From: Spirochaetia bacterium
Lineage (GTDB): Bacteria > Spirochaetota > UBA12135
Direction: 5' to 3'
NCBI GenBank assembly: GCA_003497555.1
Contig: DNNS01000667.1
Coordinates: 1 to 5,091, forward strand
DNA length: 5,091 bases
The notes beneath the pieces are model-generated. The model worked only from the letters and a program-made list of their open reading frames with translations, was not told where the DNA came from and did not search any database. This document shows, in pieces, positions 1 to 4,996 of the stretch (within the stretch, counting starts at the first letter, position 1; each line of letters begins with the position of its first letter). The translations under genes and the position numbers were made by a program.

Positions 1-54
1 ACTAAATTTTAGCGGCTATGACGGTTTCCGATCATCTGTCCGCTAAAATTTAGT
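1..54. repeat. Long imperfect hairpin / inverted repeat at the window edge
   Basis: Bases 1-15 (ACTAAATTTTAGCGG) and 40-54 (CCGCTAAAATTTAGT) are a perfect 15-bp inverted repeat. The 24 bases between them fold further: ATGA (18-21) pairs with TCAT (32-35) and CGG (22-24) with CCG (28-30), leaving a bulged A and a TTT loop. The whole 54 bases therefore make one hairpin with a small internal loop. The arms may continue left of the window. No T-run follows it directly on the + strand. It could be the end of an upstream transcript, a REP- or MITE-like palindrome, or a structured leader; the sequence alone does not decide. Confidence 0.75.
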
Positions 55-78
55 ACCCAGAAGCGGGGTTTTTATTTT
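40..78 (+). terminator. Possible weak terminator with an arm shared with the edge hairpin
   Basis: CCGCT at 40-44 can pair with AGCGG at 62-66, and the second arm is followed by GG and a T-rich stretch (69-78). The same CCGCT arm is also used by the stronger hairpin at 1-54, so the two folds exclude each other. The stem is only 5-6 bp and the loop is long, so this is a weak candidate for ending a + strand transcript that enters from outside the window. Confidence 0.25.
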
Positions 79-80
79 GC

Positions 81-103
81 TTACCCAAAAAATAAATTCA
101 CAC
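81..103 (+). repeat. Partial copy of the dispersed TTACCCAA..AAATAAATT repeat
   Basis: Bases 81-103 match 3431-3453 at 20 of 23 positions, in the same orientation. The T-rich bases just before (72-78) match as well. The inverted partner arm present in the second copy is not seen here, so this looks like a decayed or partial copy. Both copies lie just upstream of a + strand gene. Confidence 0.55.
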
Positions 104-114
104 TCATTGGCCCG

Positions 115-148
115 TTGTTTTTTGACGAAATATGCTTTATAATATAAT
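115..148 (+). promoter_or_regulatory. Promoter of the PerR-like gene, abutting its start codon
   Basis: Two overlapping TATAAT boxes lie at 138-143 and 143-148. Two -35 candidates fit: TTGACG at 122-127 (five of six consensus bases, 15-bp spacer to the box at 143) and TTGTTT at 115-120 (17-bp spacer to the box at 138). From the box at 138-143, transcription would start at or next to the GTG at 151, leaving no room for a leader or Shine-Dalgarno sequence. The consensus matches are direct observations; the start point is inferred. Confidence 0.6.
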
Positions 149-150
149 AC

Positions 151-558
151 GTGGAAAAAAGTAAAGAAGAACTAAAAGCTAAAAAAATCAAACCCAGCCG
201 CTATCGTCTGCATATTCTTAAATATCTGCATGAAAAAAAAAATCATCCTTCTGCAGATGTTATTTACCGGGATATTAAATCACAATATCCCTATATTTCG
301 CTTGCCACTATTTATAATACGCTAAACATTTTTTCCAGACAGGAAATTGTCCAGTCCATACCCGGTCATGATAAAAAATGCCATTATGATGCCGACCTGT
401 CGGAACACTATCATTTTATCTGTACAGAATGCCAGACTATTTACGACCTTGCGCCGCAGGATTTCCCGTTTAACTTTTCAGAACATGAGATCCAGGGGCA
501 TGAAATTAAAAAAATCGCCGCTTTTTTTACAGGCATTTGCCGAACATGCCGCAGTTAA
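151..558 (+). CDS. perR: Fur-family regulator, PerR-type peroxide sensor
   Basis: This is a 135-residue Fur-superfamily repressor: an N-terminal winged helix (about 13-80, recognition region SLATIYNTLNIF at 50-61) and a C-terminal metal-binding dimerisation domain. Aligned from memory to Bacillus PerR, all regulatory-site ligands are present: H32, D80, H86, H88 and D99. So are the four zinc cysteines: C91, C94, C130 and C133. Asp at position 99, where Fur has Glu, is the usual sign of PerR, which senses peroxide by Fe-catalysed histidine oxidation. The start is GTG at 151. An in-frame TAA lies at 145-147, so no upstream start exists, and the next in-frame codons offer no good alternative. No Shine-Dalgarno sequence can precede it. 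No catalase, peroxidase or rubrerythrin gene lies alongside, so its targets are elsewhere. The Fur-family call is near certain; the PerR subtype is likely. Confidence 0.9.
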   Translation: MEKSKEELKAKKIKPSRYRLHILKYLHEKKNHPSADVIYRDIKSQYPYISLATIYNTLNIFSRQEIVQSIPGHDKKCHYDADLSEHYHFICTECQTIYDLAPQDFPFNFSEHEIQGHEIKKIAAFFTGICRTCRS

Positions 559-617
559 TTACATAAACACCTGTACCATTTTTTATCATCATTCAGCTGC
601 CGGACCAACATACCTTC

Positions 618-1283
618 TTATTTTCGTCCGCCAAAAATCGCAGTTCCAATCCTGACCATGGATGCACCGCAATCAACCGCCCAAGGCCAGGAATGAGAAA
701 GCCCCATTGACAAATGACGCAATCGGTTATTATCGGCAGTAATATCCGATATTTCGTTAAAAAGTTCTTTCATTCGCAAAAAATATTTTTTGGCTTCTGA
801 AGAATTTTCCGTATAGGGTTCAAGGCACATCAGGCCGGTTAATGCCAAATTTTTCATTTTTGATATTTCAATTGCCGCAGCCCTGCATTGCTCCGGCAGA
901 AAACCGTGTTTGGAATTTTCATATCCTATGTTTATCTCCAGCATAATTTCCAGCCTGCAGTTATGTGTTTGCGCCTGCCGATCAAGCTGAGTAGCGGTTT
1001 TAACCGAATGCACAGTTTGTACTGAATTAAAATGAGGAAGTACTTTTGATATTTTATTGGATTGCAGGTGCCCAATCATGTGCCATTTAACCCGCGGCCC
1101 GATTGCGTTTATTTTTGGCAGCGCTTCCTGCAGATAATTTTCGCCGATATGTTCTGCACCGGCATTAATAACCTCTAAAATTTCGTCAGCAGTGCGTGTT
1201 TTACTGACAGCAATTATTGATACGTGTTCAGGAATTATACCGCGCAGTCTTCTGTAATTTTCTTCAATTAAAGAATAACTCAT
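618..1283 (-). CDS. yggS: YggS/PLPBP family pyridoxal-phosphate homeostasis protein
   Basis: This 221-residue protein has the alanine-racemase-like TIM-barrel fold without a second domain, the usual length for the family. It binds pyridoxal 5'-phosphate and helps balance free B6 vitamers and amino-acid pools in the cytoplasm; no enzyme reaction is known. Visible signatures are the PLP lysine K28 in AVSKTR, GENYLQEAL (47-55), WHMIGHLQSNK (67-77), the SKHGF segment (124-128), LSMGLS (191-196) and MVRIGTAIFGGR (209-220). The stretch between the last two, SHSWPWAVDCGA (196-207), departs from the usual SxD..xAI..GA pattern: the expected Asp is Ser198. The ATG overlaps the stop of the upstream oxidoreductase as ATGA (1283-1280), so the two are translationally coupled. 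There is only a weak GGGG run before the start, which fits coupling. The 59-base gap to the convergent regulator shows no clear terminator. Confidence 0.95.
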   Translation of the reverse strand: MSYSLIEENYRRLRGIIPEHVSIIAVSKTRTADEILEVINAGAEHIGENYLQEALPKINAIGPRVKWHMIGHLQSNKISKVLPHFNSVQTVHSVKTATQLDRQAQTHNCRLEIMLEINIGYENSKHGFLPEQCRAAAIEISKMKNLALTGLMCLEPYTENSSEAKKYFLRMKELFNEISDITADNNRLRHLSMGLSHSWPWAVDCGASMVRIGTAIFGGRK

Positions 1284-2239
1284 TTGCCCCGGATTTTTTC
1301 TATAATTTTTCCGGTTATACGCATGGTTTCTATATCCATGCTGTTTAAAACATGAGGGGGTTCCTCACCAAGAATCGTCCTGATAAAATGCTGAAACTGG
1401 CATTTCAGCGGATTATCTTTATGCACAAAAAGTCTTTCAATCACAGACTCCTGCCGGTATTTGATATTATCTGCCGATGTTGTAGTCATGGAGCTGCCCT
1501 GCCGTACAATCTGGAGATCCTGCGTTGTGAAATCCAGGTGAATATAAGAATCATGCTGGGAAATGGAGAGTGTGCGGAATTTCTCCTGGGTAACGCGTGA
1601 ACTTGTGATGGTAGCAATACAGCCGTTTTTAAAATATAACAAGGCGCTGGCAACGTCTTCCTGTGCGGATATAACTTTTTGTCCGCAGGCTTCTACGGAA
1701 ACTACCGGAGAATTTACCACATTAAGACATATATCGATATCATGAATCATAAGATCATAAACCACACTGACATCCAGGGACCTCTTGGGGTTAGGGCCCA
1801 TGCGCCGGGCTTCCCAGAGAACCGGATTGGTTACAATATTTTTAAGCTCCTGTACTGCGCCGTTAAAACGCTCCACATGTCCGGCCTGCAAGACCAGTTT
1901 TTTTTTCTCGGCTATGGCTACCAGTTCTTCTGCCTGCTGTACATTAATTGTGATCGGTTTTTCAATTAAAACATGCAAACCGCTTTCCAGCGCTTTTTTA
2001 CCGATATTATAATGATCAACAGTGGGAACCGCTATACTCACAGCGTCACAACCGGCCATCAGCTCTTCGGCATTGTTAAATGATTTTATTTTATAAGTAC
2101 CGGAAATTTCCGAAGCGCGTTTTTGATCCGTATCGTATATACCAATAAATTCGATCAGCTGCGGCGCCAGCATGGAAAGCACATTAACATGATAATGCCC
2201 CATATGCCCGGTGCCGATTACTCCAAATTTTAATTTCAC
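1280..2239 (-). CDS. Gfo/Idh/MocA family NAD(P)-dependent oxidoreductase
   Basis: This 319-residue cytoplasmic sugar dehydrogenase-like protein has an N-terminal Rossmann domain with GTGHMG at 9-14. It carries the family motif EKP at 93-95, where K94 is the expected catalytic lysine. The C-terminal domain holds DLMIHD (162-167), with H166 as the expected catalytic histidine. GHVERFN (120-126) resembles proteins commonly annotated as UDP-N-acetylglucosamine 3-dehydrogenase, including GnnA of lipid A diamino-sugar synthesis. No GnnB-type aminotransferase, lpxA or other sugar-nucleotide gene is in the window, so the substrate remains open. The start is GTG at 2239, supported by AAAGGAG at 2252-2246 six bases before it. 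Its stop overlaps the ATG of yggS. It follows the esterase by 56 bases and a hairpin, and probably shares its transcript. Family call firm; substrate unknown. Confidence 0.93.
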   Translation of the reverse strand: MKLKFGVIGTGHMGHYHVNVLSMLAPQLIEFIGIYDTDQKRASEISGTYKIKSFNNAEELMAGCDAVSIAVPTVDHYNIGKKALESGLHVLIEKPITINVQQAEELVAIAEKKKLVLQAGHVERFNGAVQELKNIVTNPVLWEARRMGPNPKRSLDVSVVYDLMIHDIDICLNVVNSPVVSVEACGQKVISAQEDVASALLYFKNGCIATITSSRVTQEKFRTLSISQHDSYIHLDFTTQDLQIVRQGSSMTTTSADNIKYRQESVIERLFVHKDNPLKCQFQHFIRTILGEEPPHVLNSMDIETMRITGKIIEKIRGK

Positions 2240-2245
2240 CCGTTG

Positions 2246-2252
2246 CTCCTTT
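2246..2252 (-). promoter_or_regulatory. Strong ribosome binding site selecting a GTG start
   Basis: Reading the minus strand, AAAGGAG lies six bases before GTG (2239-2237). It confirms that the oxidoreductase starts on GTG, which also places the Rossmann motif at the usual distance from the N-terminus. Confidence 0.85.
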
Positions 2253-2266
2253 TATTTGCCGTGCGT

Positions 2267-2295
2267 AACACTCTGCGGTCTTGCCGCAGGGTGTT
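2267..2295. other. Intercistronic hairpin between esterase and oxidoreductase genes
   Basis: Arms at 2267-2278 (AACACTCTGCGG) and 2284-2295 (CCGCAGGGTGTT) form a 12-bp stem around a 5-base loop. As + strand RNA all pairs close, one being G-U; as minus-strand RNA, the direction of the genes here, there is one C-A mismatch. It begins directly after the esterase stop codon (2298-2296) and ends about 15 bases before the next ribosome binding site. No T-run follows in the minus direction, so an RNA-stability or partial-attenuation element fits better than a full terminator. Confidence 0.6.
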
Positions 2296-3249
2296 TTATA
2301 ATTCTGATAAAAAGCAAAACACCCTGTCTTCCCAGCCTAATATGGATTCATGTTTAAAATCAGGATAAATGACTATTTCTTTTTTACTTTTTATATTGTT
2401 ATAAATTGAAAAAACCGTTGAAGGCGGAACAGAATTATCTTCAAGACAGACACAGGTTAGTACCTGCGCCTTGATCATTGGAGCCAGATTATGTACATCG
2501 ATATAACCGAGACGATTAAAAATTTCTTTTTCTCTTTTGTGCTCCGGATCAAATCTGCGGAACCATTCCCTGATTTCTTCAAAAGCGCTGCCGCAATTAA
2601 GCTCCCAGGCCCGGTAATAATCGCCAAGAAATGGAAATTGGGCAGCACATCTGCCTATTTCCGGGCATAAAGCCGCTACGGCAAGCGCCAGACCGCCTCC
2701 CTGAGAGCCGCCGGTAGTTGCCAGACTTTTTTTATCTACAAAAGAACAGGCGCTTGCCAGACGTACCAGCAGCACGCCGTCAAGAAACACCTGCCGGAAT
2801 AATAAGCTCTGGCTGTATTCGATTCCTCTTATAATGTGCCCCCGTAAGGTATTTCCGATAACTCCGCCCGGATCTTCGCTCTTTCCGCCCTGGCCGCGTA
2901 CATCCAGACTGAAAACCGAATACCCCTGCTGAATCCACTTGAGTTTAGGCGCAATATCGCCGTGACTCCCTGAATATCCGTGAAATTCAATTATTGCCGG
3001 ACCGGGGGTTTTGATATTTTTGGGCCTGATATGCAGTGCATGAATACGGGCATTTTTTACGCCGGTAAAAAATAAATCATACACTTCTGCATTAAGTGCT
3101 GGAAAATCTATTTTTCTGTATTCCGGTTCGGGATCAAGATGTGAAATTTCTTTTAAACCGTCATTCCAGAAATTTTTAAAATCATCGGGCCTGGGGGTAG
3201 AGCCTTTATATTTTTTTAATTTGTCAATACTCATATCAAATATCGGCAT
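2296..3249 (-). CDS. Acetyl-xylan esterase / cephalosporin-C deacetylase (CE7 family)
   Basis: This 317-residue alpha/beta hydrolase of carbohydrate esterase family 7 removes acetyl groups from xylo-oligosaccharides and similar small acetylated substrates. There is no signal peptide, so it acts in the cytoplasm on imported sugars; family members form hexamers. All family signatures are present: RGQGG (118-122), the nucleophile elbow GGSQGG (180-185) with Ser182, the acid Asp271 in LEDNSVPPSTVF, and His300-Glu301 in KHES. Length matches Bacillus CAH (about 318), and the N-terminal FD..ID.L..YK pattern aligns, supporting the ATG at 3249. AGGAG at 3261-3257 precedes the ATG by seven bases. It is first in the minus-strand block with the oxidoreductase and yggS genes. 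No xylanase or sugar transporter lies in view, so the natural substrate is inferred from family only. Confidence 0.95.
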   Translation of the reverse strand: MPIFDMSIDKLKKYKGSTPRPDDFKNFWNDGLKEISHLDPEPEYRKIDFPALNAEVYDLFFTGVKNARIHALHIRPKNIKTPGPAIIEFHGYSGSHGDIAPKLKWIQQGYSVFSLDVRGQGGKSEDPGGVIGNTLRGHIIRGIEYSQSLLFRQVFLDGVLLVRLASACSFVDKKSLATTGGSQGGGLALAVAALCPEIGRCAAQFPFLGDYYRAWELNCGSAFEEIREWFRRFDPEHKREKEIFNRLGYIDVHNLAPMIKAQVLTCVCLEDNSVPPSTVFSIYNNIKSKKEIVIYPDFKHESILGWEDRVFCFLSEL

Positions 3250-3256
3250 ATTTTTT

Positions 3257-3261
3257 CTCCT
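3257..3261 (-). promoter_or_regulatory. Ribosome binding site of the esterase, within a 10-bp palindrome
   Basis: On the minus strand AGGAG lies seven bases before ATG 3249. It overlaps a perfect 10-base palindrome, CTGCATGCAG (3260-3269), which could form only a tiny stem but might be a protein-binding site. Confidence 0.8.
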
Positions 3262-3271
3262 GCATGCAGAA

Positions 3272-3300
3272 ATGATACACTATTTGCTCAAAAATTAAAA
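3272..3300 (-). promoter_or_regulatory. Weak candidate promoter for the esterase block
   Basis: Reading the minus strand, TATCAT (3277-3272) could be a -10 box, with TTTTAA (3300-3295) or TTTAAT (3299-3294) as a poor -35 at 16-17 bp. A start near 3265 would give a short leader carrying the AGGAG. The -35 match is three of six, so this is tentative. Confidence 0.25.
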
Positions 3301-3326
3301 GAACTATAAAAACACTCAGGGTATGA

Positions 3327-3342
3327 TTTTTTTTCTTGGGTA
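3327..3342 (-). repeat. Inverted fragment of the TTACCCAA repeat
   Basis: The minus strand of 3333-3342 reads TACCCAAGAA, identical to 3432-3441. Extending over the T-run to 3327 gives 14 of 16 matches. It is a third, inverted piece of the same repeat family, about 90 bases from the main palindrome. Confidence 0.4.
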
Positions 3343-3404
3343 CGCGTCATATTTAATCTGCAGAAATGCTTGACAACATAGGGCATCCTCTTTTTTCTCC
3401 TACC

Positions 3405-3454
3405 GTGCAAATTTATTTCTATTATTTTATTTACCCAAGAAATAAATTTGCACC
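3405..3454. repeat. Palindromic repeat with perfect 16-bp arms
   Basis: GTGCAAATTTATTTCT (3405-3420) and AGAAATAAATTTGCAC (3439-3454) are exact inverted repeats around an 18-base AT-rich loop. The right half, with TTACCCAA before it, recurs at 81-103. The right flank continues as CCTAC, giving the look of small palindromic repeats (GTAGGG..CCCTAC type) that I recall from several bacterial genomes; that comparison is from memory. It lies inside the 251-base spacer between the divergent esterase and phosphatase genes, and upstream of the phosphatase promoter. Confidence 0.85.
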
Positions 3455-3488
3455 CTACAAAATTCGTGCATTACTTGGAAAAATAGAT

Positions 3489-3494
3489 TATAAT
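3489..3494 (+). promoter_or_regulatory. -10 box six bases before the phosphatase start codon
   Basis: A perfect TATAAT sits at 3489-3494, and ATG 3501 follows after six bases. Transcription would start at about the A of the ATG. No good -35 lies 16-18 bp upstream; the best placed hexamers, such as GTGCAT at 3466-3471, are poor. There is no Shine-Dalgarno sequence before the ATG, which fits a leaderless message. If the start were at 3366 instead, this box would be a chance match inside the gene. Confidence 0.45.
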
Positions 3495-3500
3495 TCAGAT

Positions 3501-4982
3501 ATGAACGAATACTTCAAAACCATAGAGCAGCTTTTGTTTTTTATATCTGCAGCCGGATTAACCATTTATCTGGTAAGCAGATCCCGCAGGGTAATAAAAG
3601 AAGTTACCGCTGAAAAACATTCAGCGGGGGGATTGTTTTTTATAATACTATTACTGGGTATTGCCATAATACTGGCATCTGAAAAAGTAATAGACATAAG
3701 GGGCGCCAAAGTCAATGTACGCGATTCAGTAGCGATTTTTGCAGCGATTGTCGGCGGTCCTGCTGCCGGTATAGCAGTGGGACTGATAGGCGGCATTTAC
3801 CGGTATTTAATGGGCGGATGGACATGTTTAGGCTGTGCTGCTGCAACCTTTTTAGCCGGATTGCTTGCAGGCGGTATTGTCCATATAACCCGCTTTAAGC
3901 CCGAATTAATCAATTTACGCACCACTGCCTTATGGGTGGTTTTTGCCTTTTTTTATGAATTTGTTCATCTGCTGATCTTTGTTCCCCTGTTCGGCATGGC
4001 CGGAATTGAAGGAGGCCCGGTGAGGCTAAAAATCACAGGTTTTATCGGAAATTCTTTTTCTTTTGTTAGGCATATACCGCCGCGCTCGTTTACCATCAGT
4101 GCCATTATAATGTACTACAAACTGCTTTTTCCCATGTCCGTAATGAATGCTGTCAGTATGATTGTTTTTCTAACCCTGCTTAAGGATATGGTGGTAAATA
4201 ATGCCAGGTTTAAACTGGAAGCAGCCAATGCCCTTATTAACAGACAGCTCAATATGGCCAGGCGCGTCCAGGAAGGACTTATTCCCAGGGAAAAAGATTT
4301 TCCGCAAATTCAGGAGCTGGCTTTCGGCTGCGATTATGCCGCTCTTGATAATATCGGCGGAGATATTTTTGACGTTTTCATGCTTGATAAAAACCGCTAT
4401 AGTCTGCTTATTGCCGATGTATCAGGGCATGGGGTTCCCTCGGCATTAATCACTATAATGAGTAAAATATTTTTTCACACTCACGGGCGCAGTTCCGACT
4501 CGCCCGCAGAAGTCTGCCGCAGGGTAAATACTGATATTTTCCGTCTGGTAGGTGATCTCGGTTATTACCTAACGGCCTTTTACGGTATACTTGATCTGGA
4601 GAGCGGAATATTTAAATATTCCAACTGCGGACACCCCCCTGCCCTGCTGTGCCGGGAACGCGAAAAAAAAATTGAAAAACTTGATACTGCCGGATTTTTT
4701 ATCGGTTCTCTTGCCGACAGTGAATATTATGAAAATTCTGTCAGGCTTGAAAACGGCGACAGCCTGTGTTTATATACAGACGGAGTAATCGAGGCTAAAA
4801 ATAAAAAAAAACTGCAATATGAAATCAGCAGACTGGAACAATTAATAATCAACAATTCTTCCCTTCATCCCTGCGAACTGGTTAAATGCCTTATTGCAGA
4901 CATGAAAAAATTTACTGAAAACACTCCTGCTGCAGACGATTGCTCTGTCTTATGCATTAAAGTATTCAGACGTAATTCCTGA
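3501..4982 (+). CDS. 5TMR-LYT membrane sensor fused to SpoIIE/PP2C phosphatase
   Basis: This is a 493-residue inner-membrane signalling protein. Membrane segments lie near 9-25, 43-60, 77-97, 109-128, 141-163 and 207-227. The Gly-rich stretch after IDIRG (65-69) is typical of the LytS-like 5TMR module, which senses an unknown ligand. A helical linker (about 228-260, ending RRVQEGLIP) leads to a complete SpoIIE-type PP2C domain: GGD (286-288), DVSGHG (306-311), NCGHPP (375-380), YTDGVIEA (425-432) and DD (479-480). All expected metal-binding acids are present, so it should be active. Such enzymes usually dephosphorylate Ser/Thr of an anti-anti-sigma (STAS) protein; no partner is in the window. 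The frame stays open back to ATG 3366, but those 45 codons cross the palindromic repeat, so ATG 3501 is preferred. The loop between segments five and six (about 169-203) seems longer than usual. Confidence 0.9.
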   Translation: MNEYFKTIEQLLFFISAAGLTIYLVSRSRRVIKEVTAEKHSAGGLFFIILLLGIAIILASEKVIDIRGAKVNVRDSVAIFAAIVGGPAAGIAVGLIGGIYRYLMGGWTCLGCAAATFLAGLLAGGIVHITRFKPELINLRTTALWVVFAFFYEFVHLLIFVPLFGMAGIEGGPVRLKITGFIGNSFSFVRHIPPRSFTISAIIMYYKLLFPMSVMNAVSMIVFLTLLKDMVVNNARFKLEAANALINRQLNMARRVQEGLIPREKDFPQIQELAFGCDYAALDNIGGDIFDVFMLDKNRYSLLIADVSGHGVPSALITIMSKIFFHTHGRSSDSPAEVCRRVNTDIFRLVGDLGYYLTAFYGILDLESGIFKYSNCGHPPALLCREREKKIEKLDTAGFFIGSLADSEYYENSVRLENGDSLCLYTDGVIEAKNKKKLQYEISRLEQLIINNSSLHPCELVKCLIADMKKFTENTPAADDCSVLCIKVFRRNS

Positions 4983-4996
4983 ATTTCGGGAATTAC
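4972..4996. terminator. Convergent hairpin covering both stop codons
   Basis: GTAATTCCTG (4972-4981) pairs with CGGGAATTAC (4987-4996), one pair being T-G, around an AATTT loop. It covers the phosphatase stop (4980-4982) and the stop of the opposing gene tail (4995-4993). Neither side carries a proper T-run, so termination may be weak or Rho-aided. Confidence 0.45.

Noticed and set aside
1..54. Edge hairpin as an integron attC site or IS200/IS605 end
   Set aside because: The attC core (RYYYAAC / GTTRRRY) is absent and no integrase or transposase is in view. The arms are perfectly paired over 15 bp without the extrahelical bases typical of attC.
137..150. Possible PerR autoregulatory box at the regulator's own promoter
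   Set aside because: The left half-site TTATAAT is perfect, but the right half fits only if the one-base spacer is dropped. It is better explained as overlapping -10 boxes.
559..617. Terminator between the convergent regulator and yggS genes
   Set aside because: A T-run exists at about 578-583, but no stem of useful length precedes it on either strand.
347..655. Open frame overlapping the PerR-like gene and the convergent gap
   Set aside because: It is in another frame of a clearly conserved gene, lacks a ribosome binding site, and its product shows no recognisable pattern.
1352..2012. Several + strand open frames opposite the oxidoreductase gene
   Set aside because: They are antisense shadows of a gene with intact family motifs, overlap one another, and have no promoter or ribosome binding site.
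2296..2310. TTATAATTCTGATAA, close to the PerR box TTATAATNATTATAA (12 of 14 defined bases)
   Set aside because: It lies over the stop codon of the esterase, and TTATAAT heptamers recur throughout this AT-rich window (for example 137, 3488 and 5034), so the match is likely chance.
3405..3454. Palindromic repeat as an intrinsic terminator or CRISPR repeat
   Set aside because: There is no T-run after the stem and no gene ending nearby; the flanking genes diverge from it. There are no regularly spaced copies with spacers.
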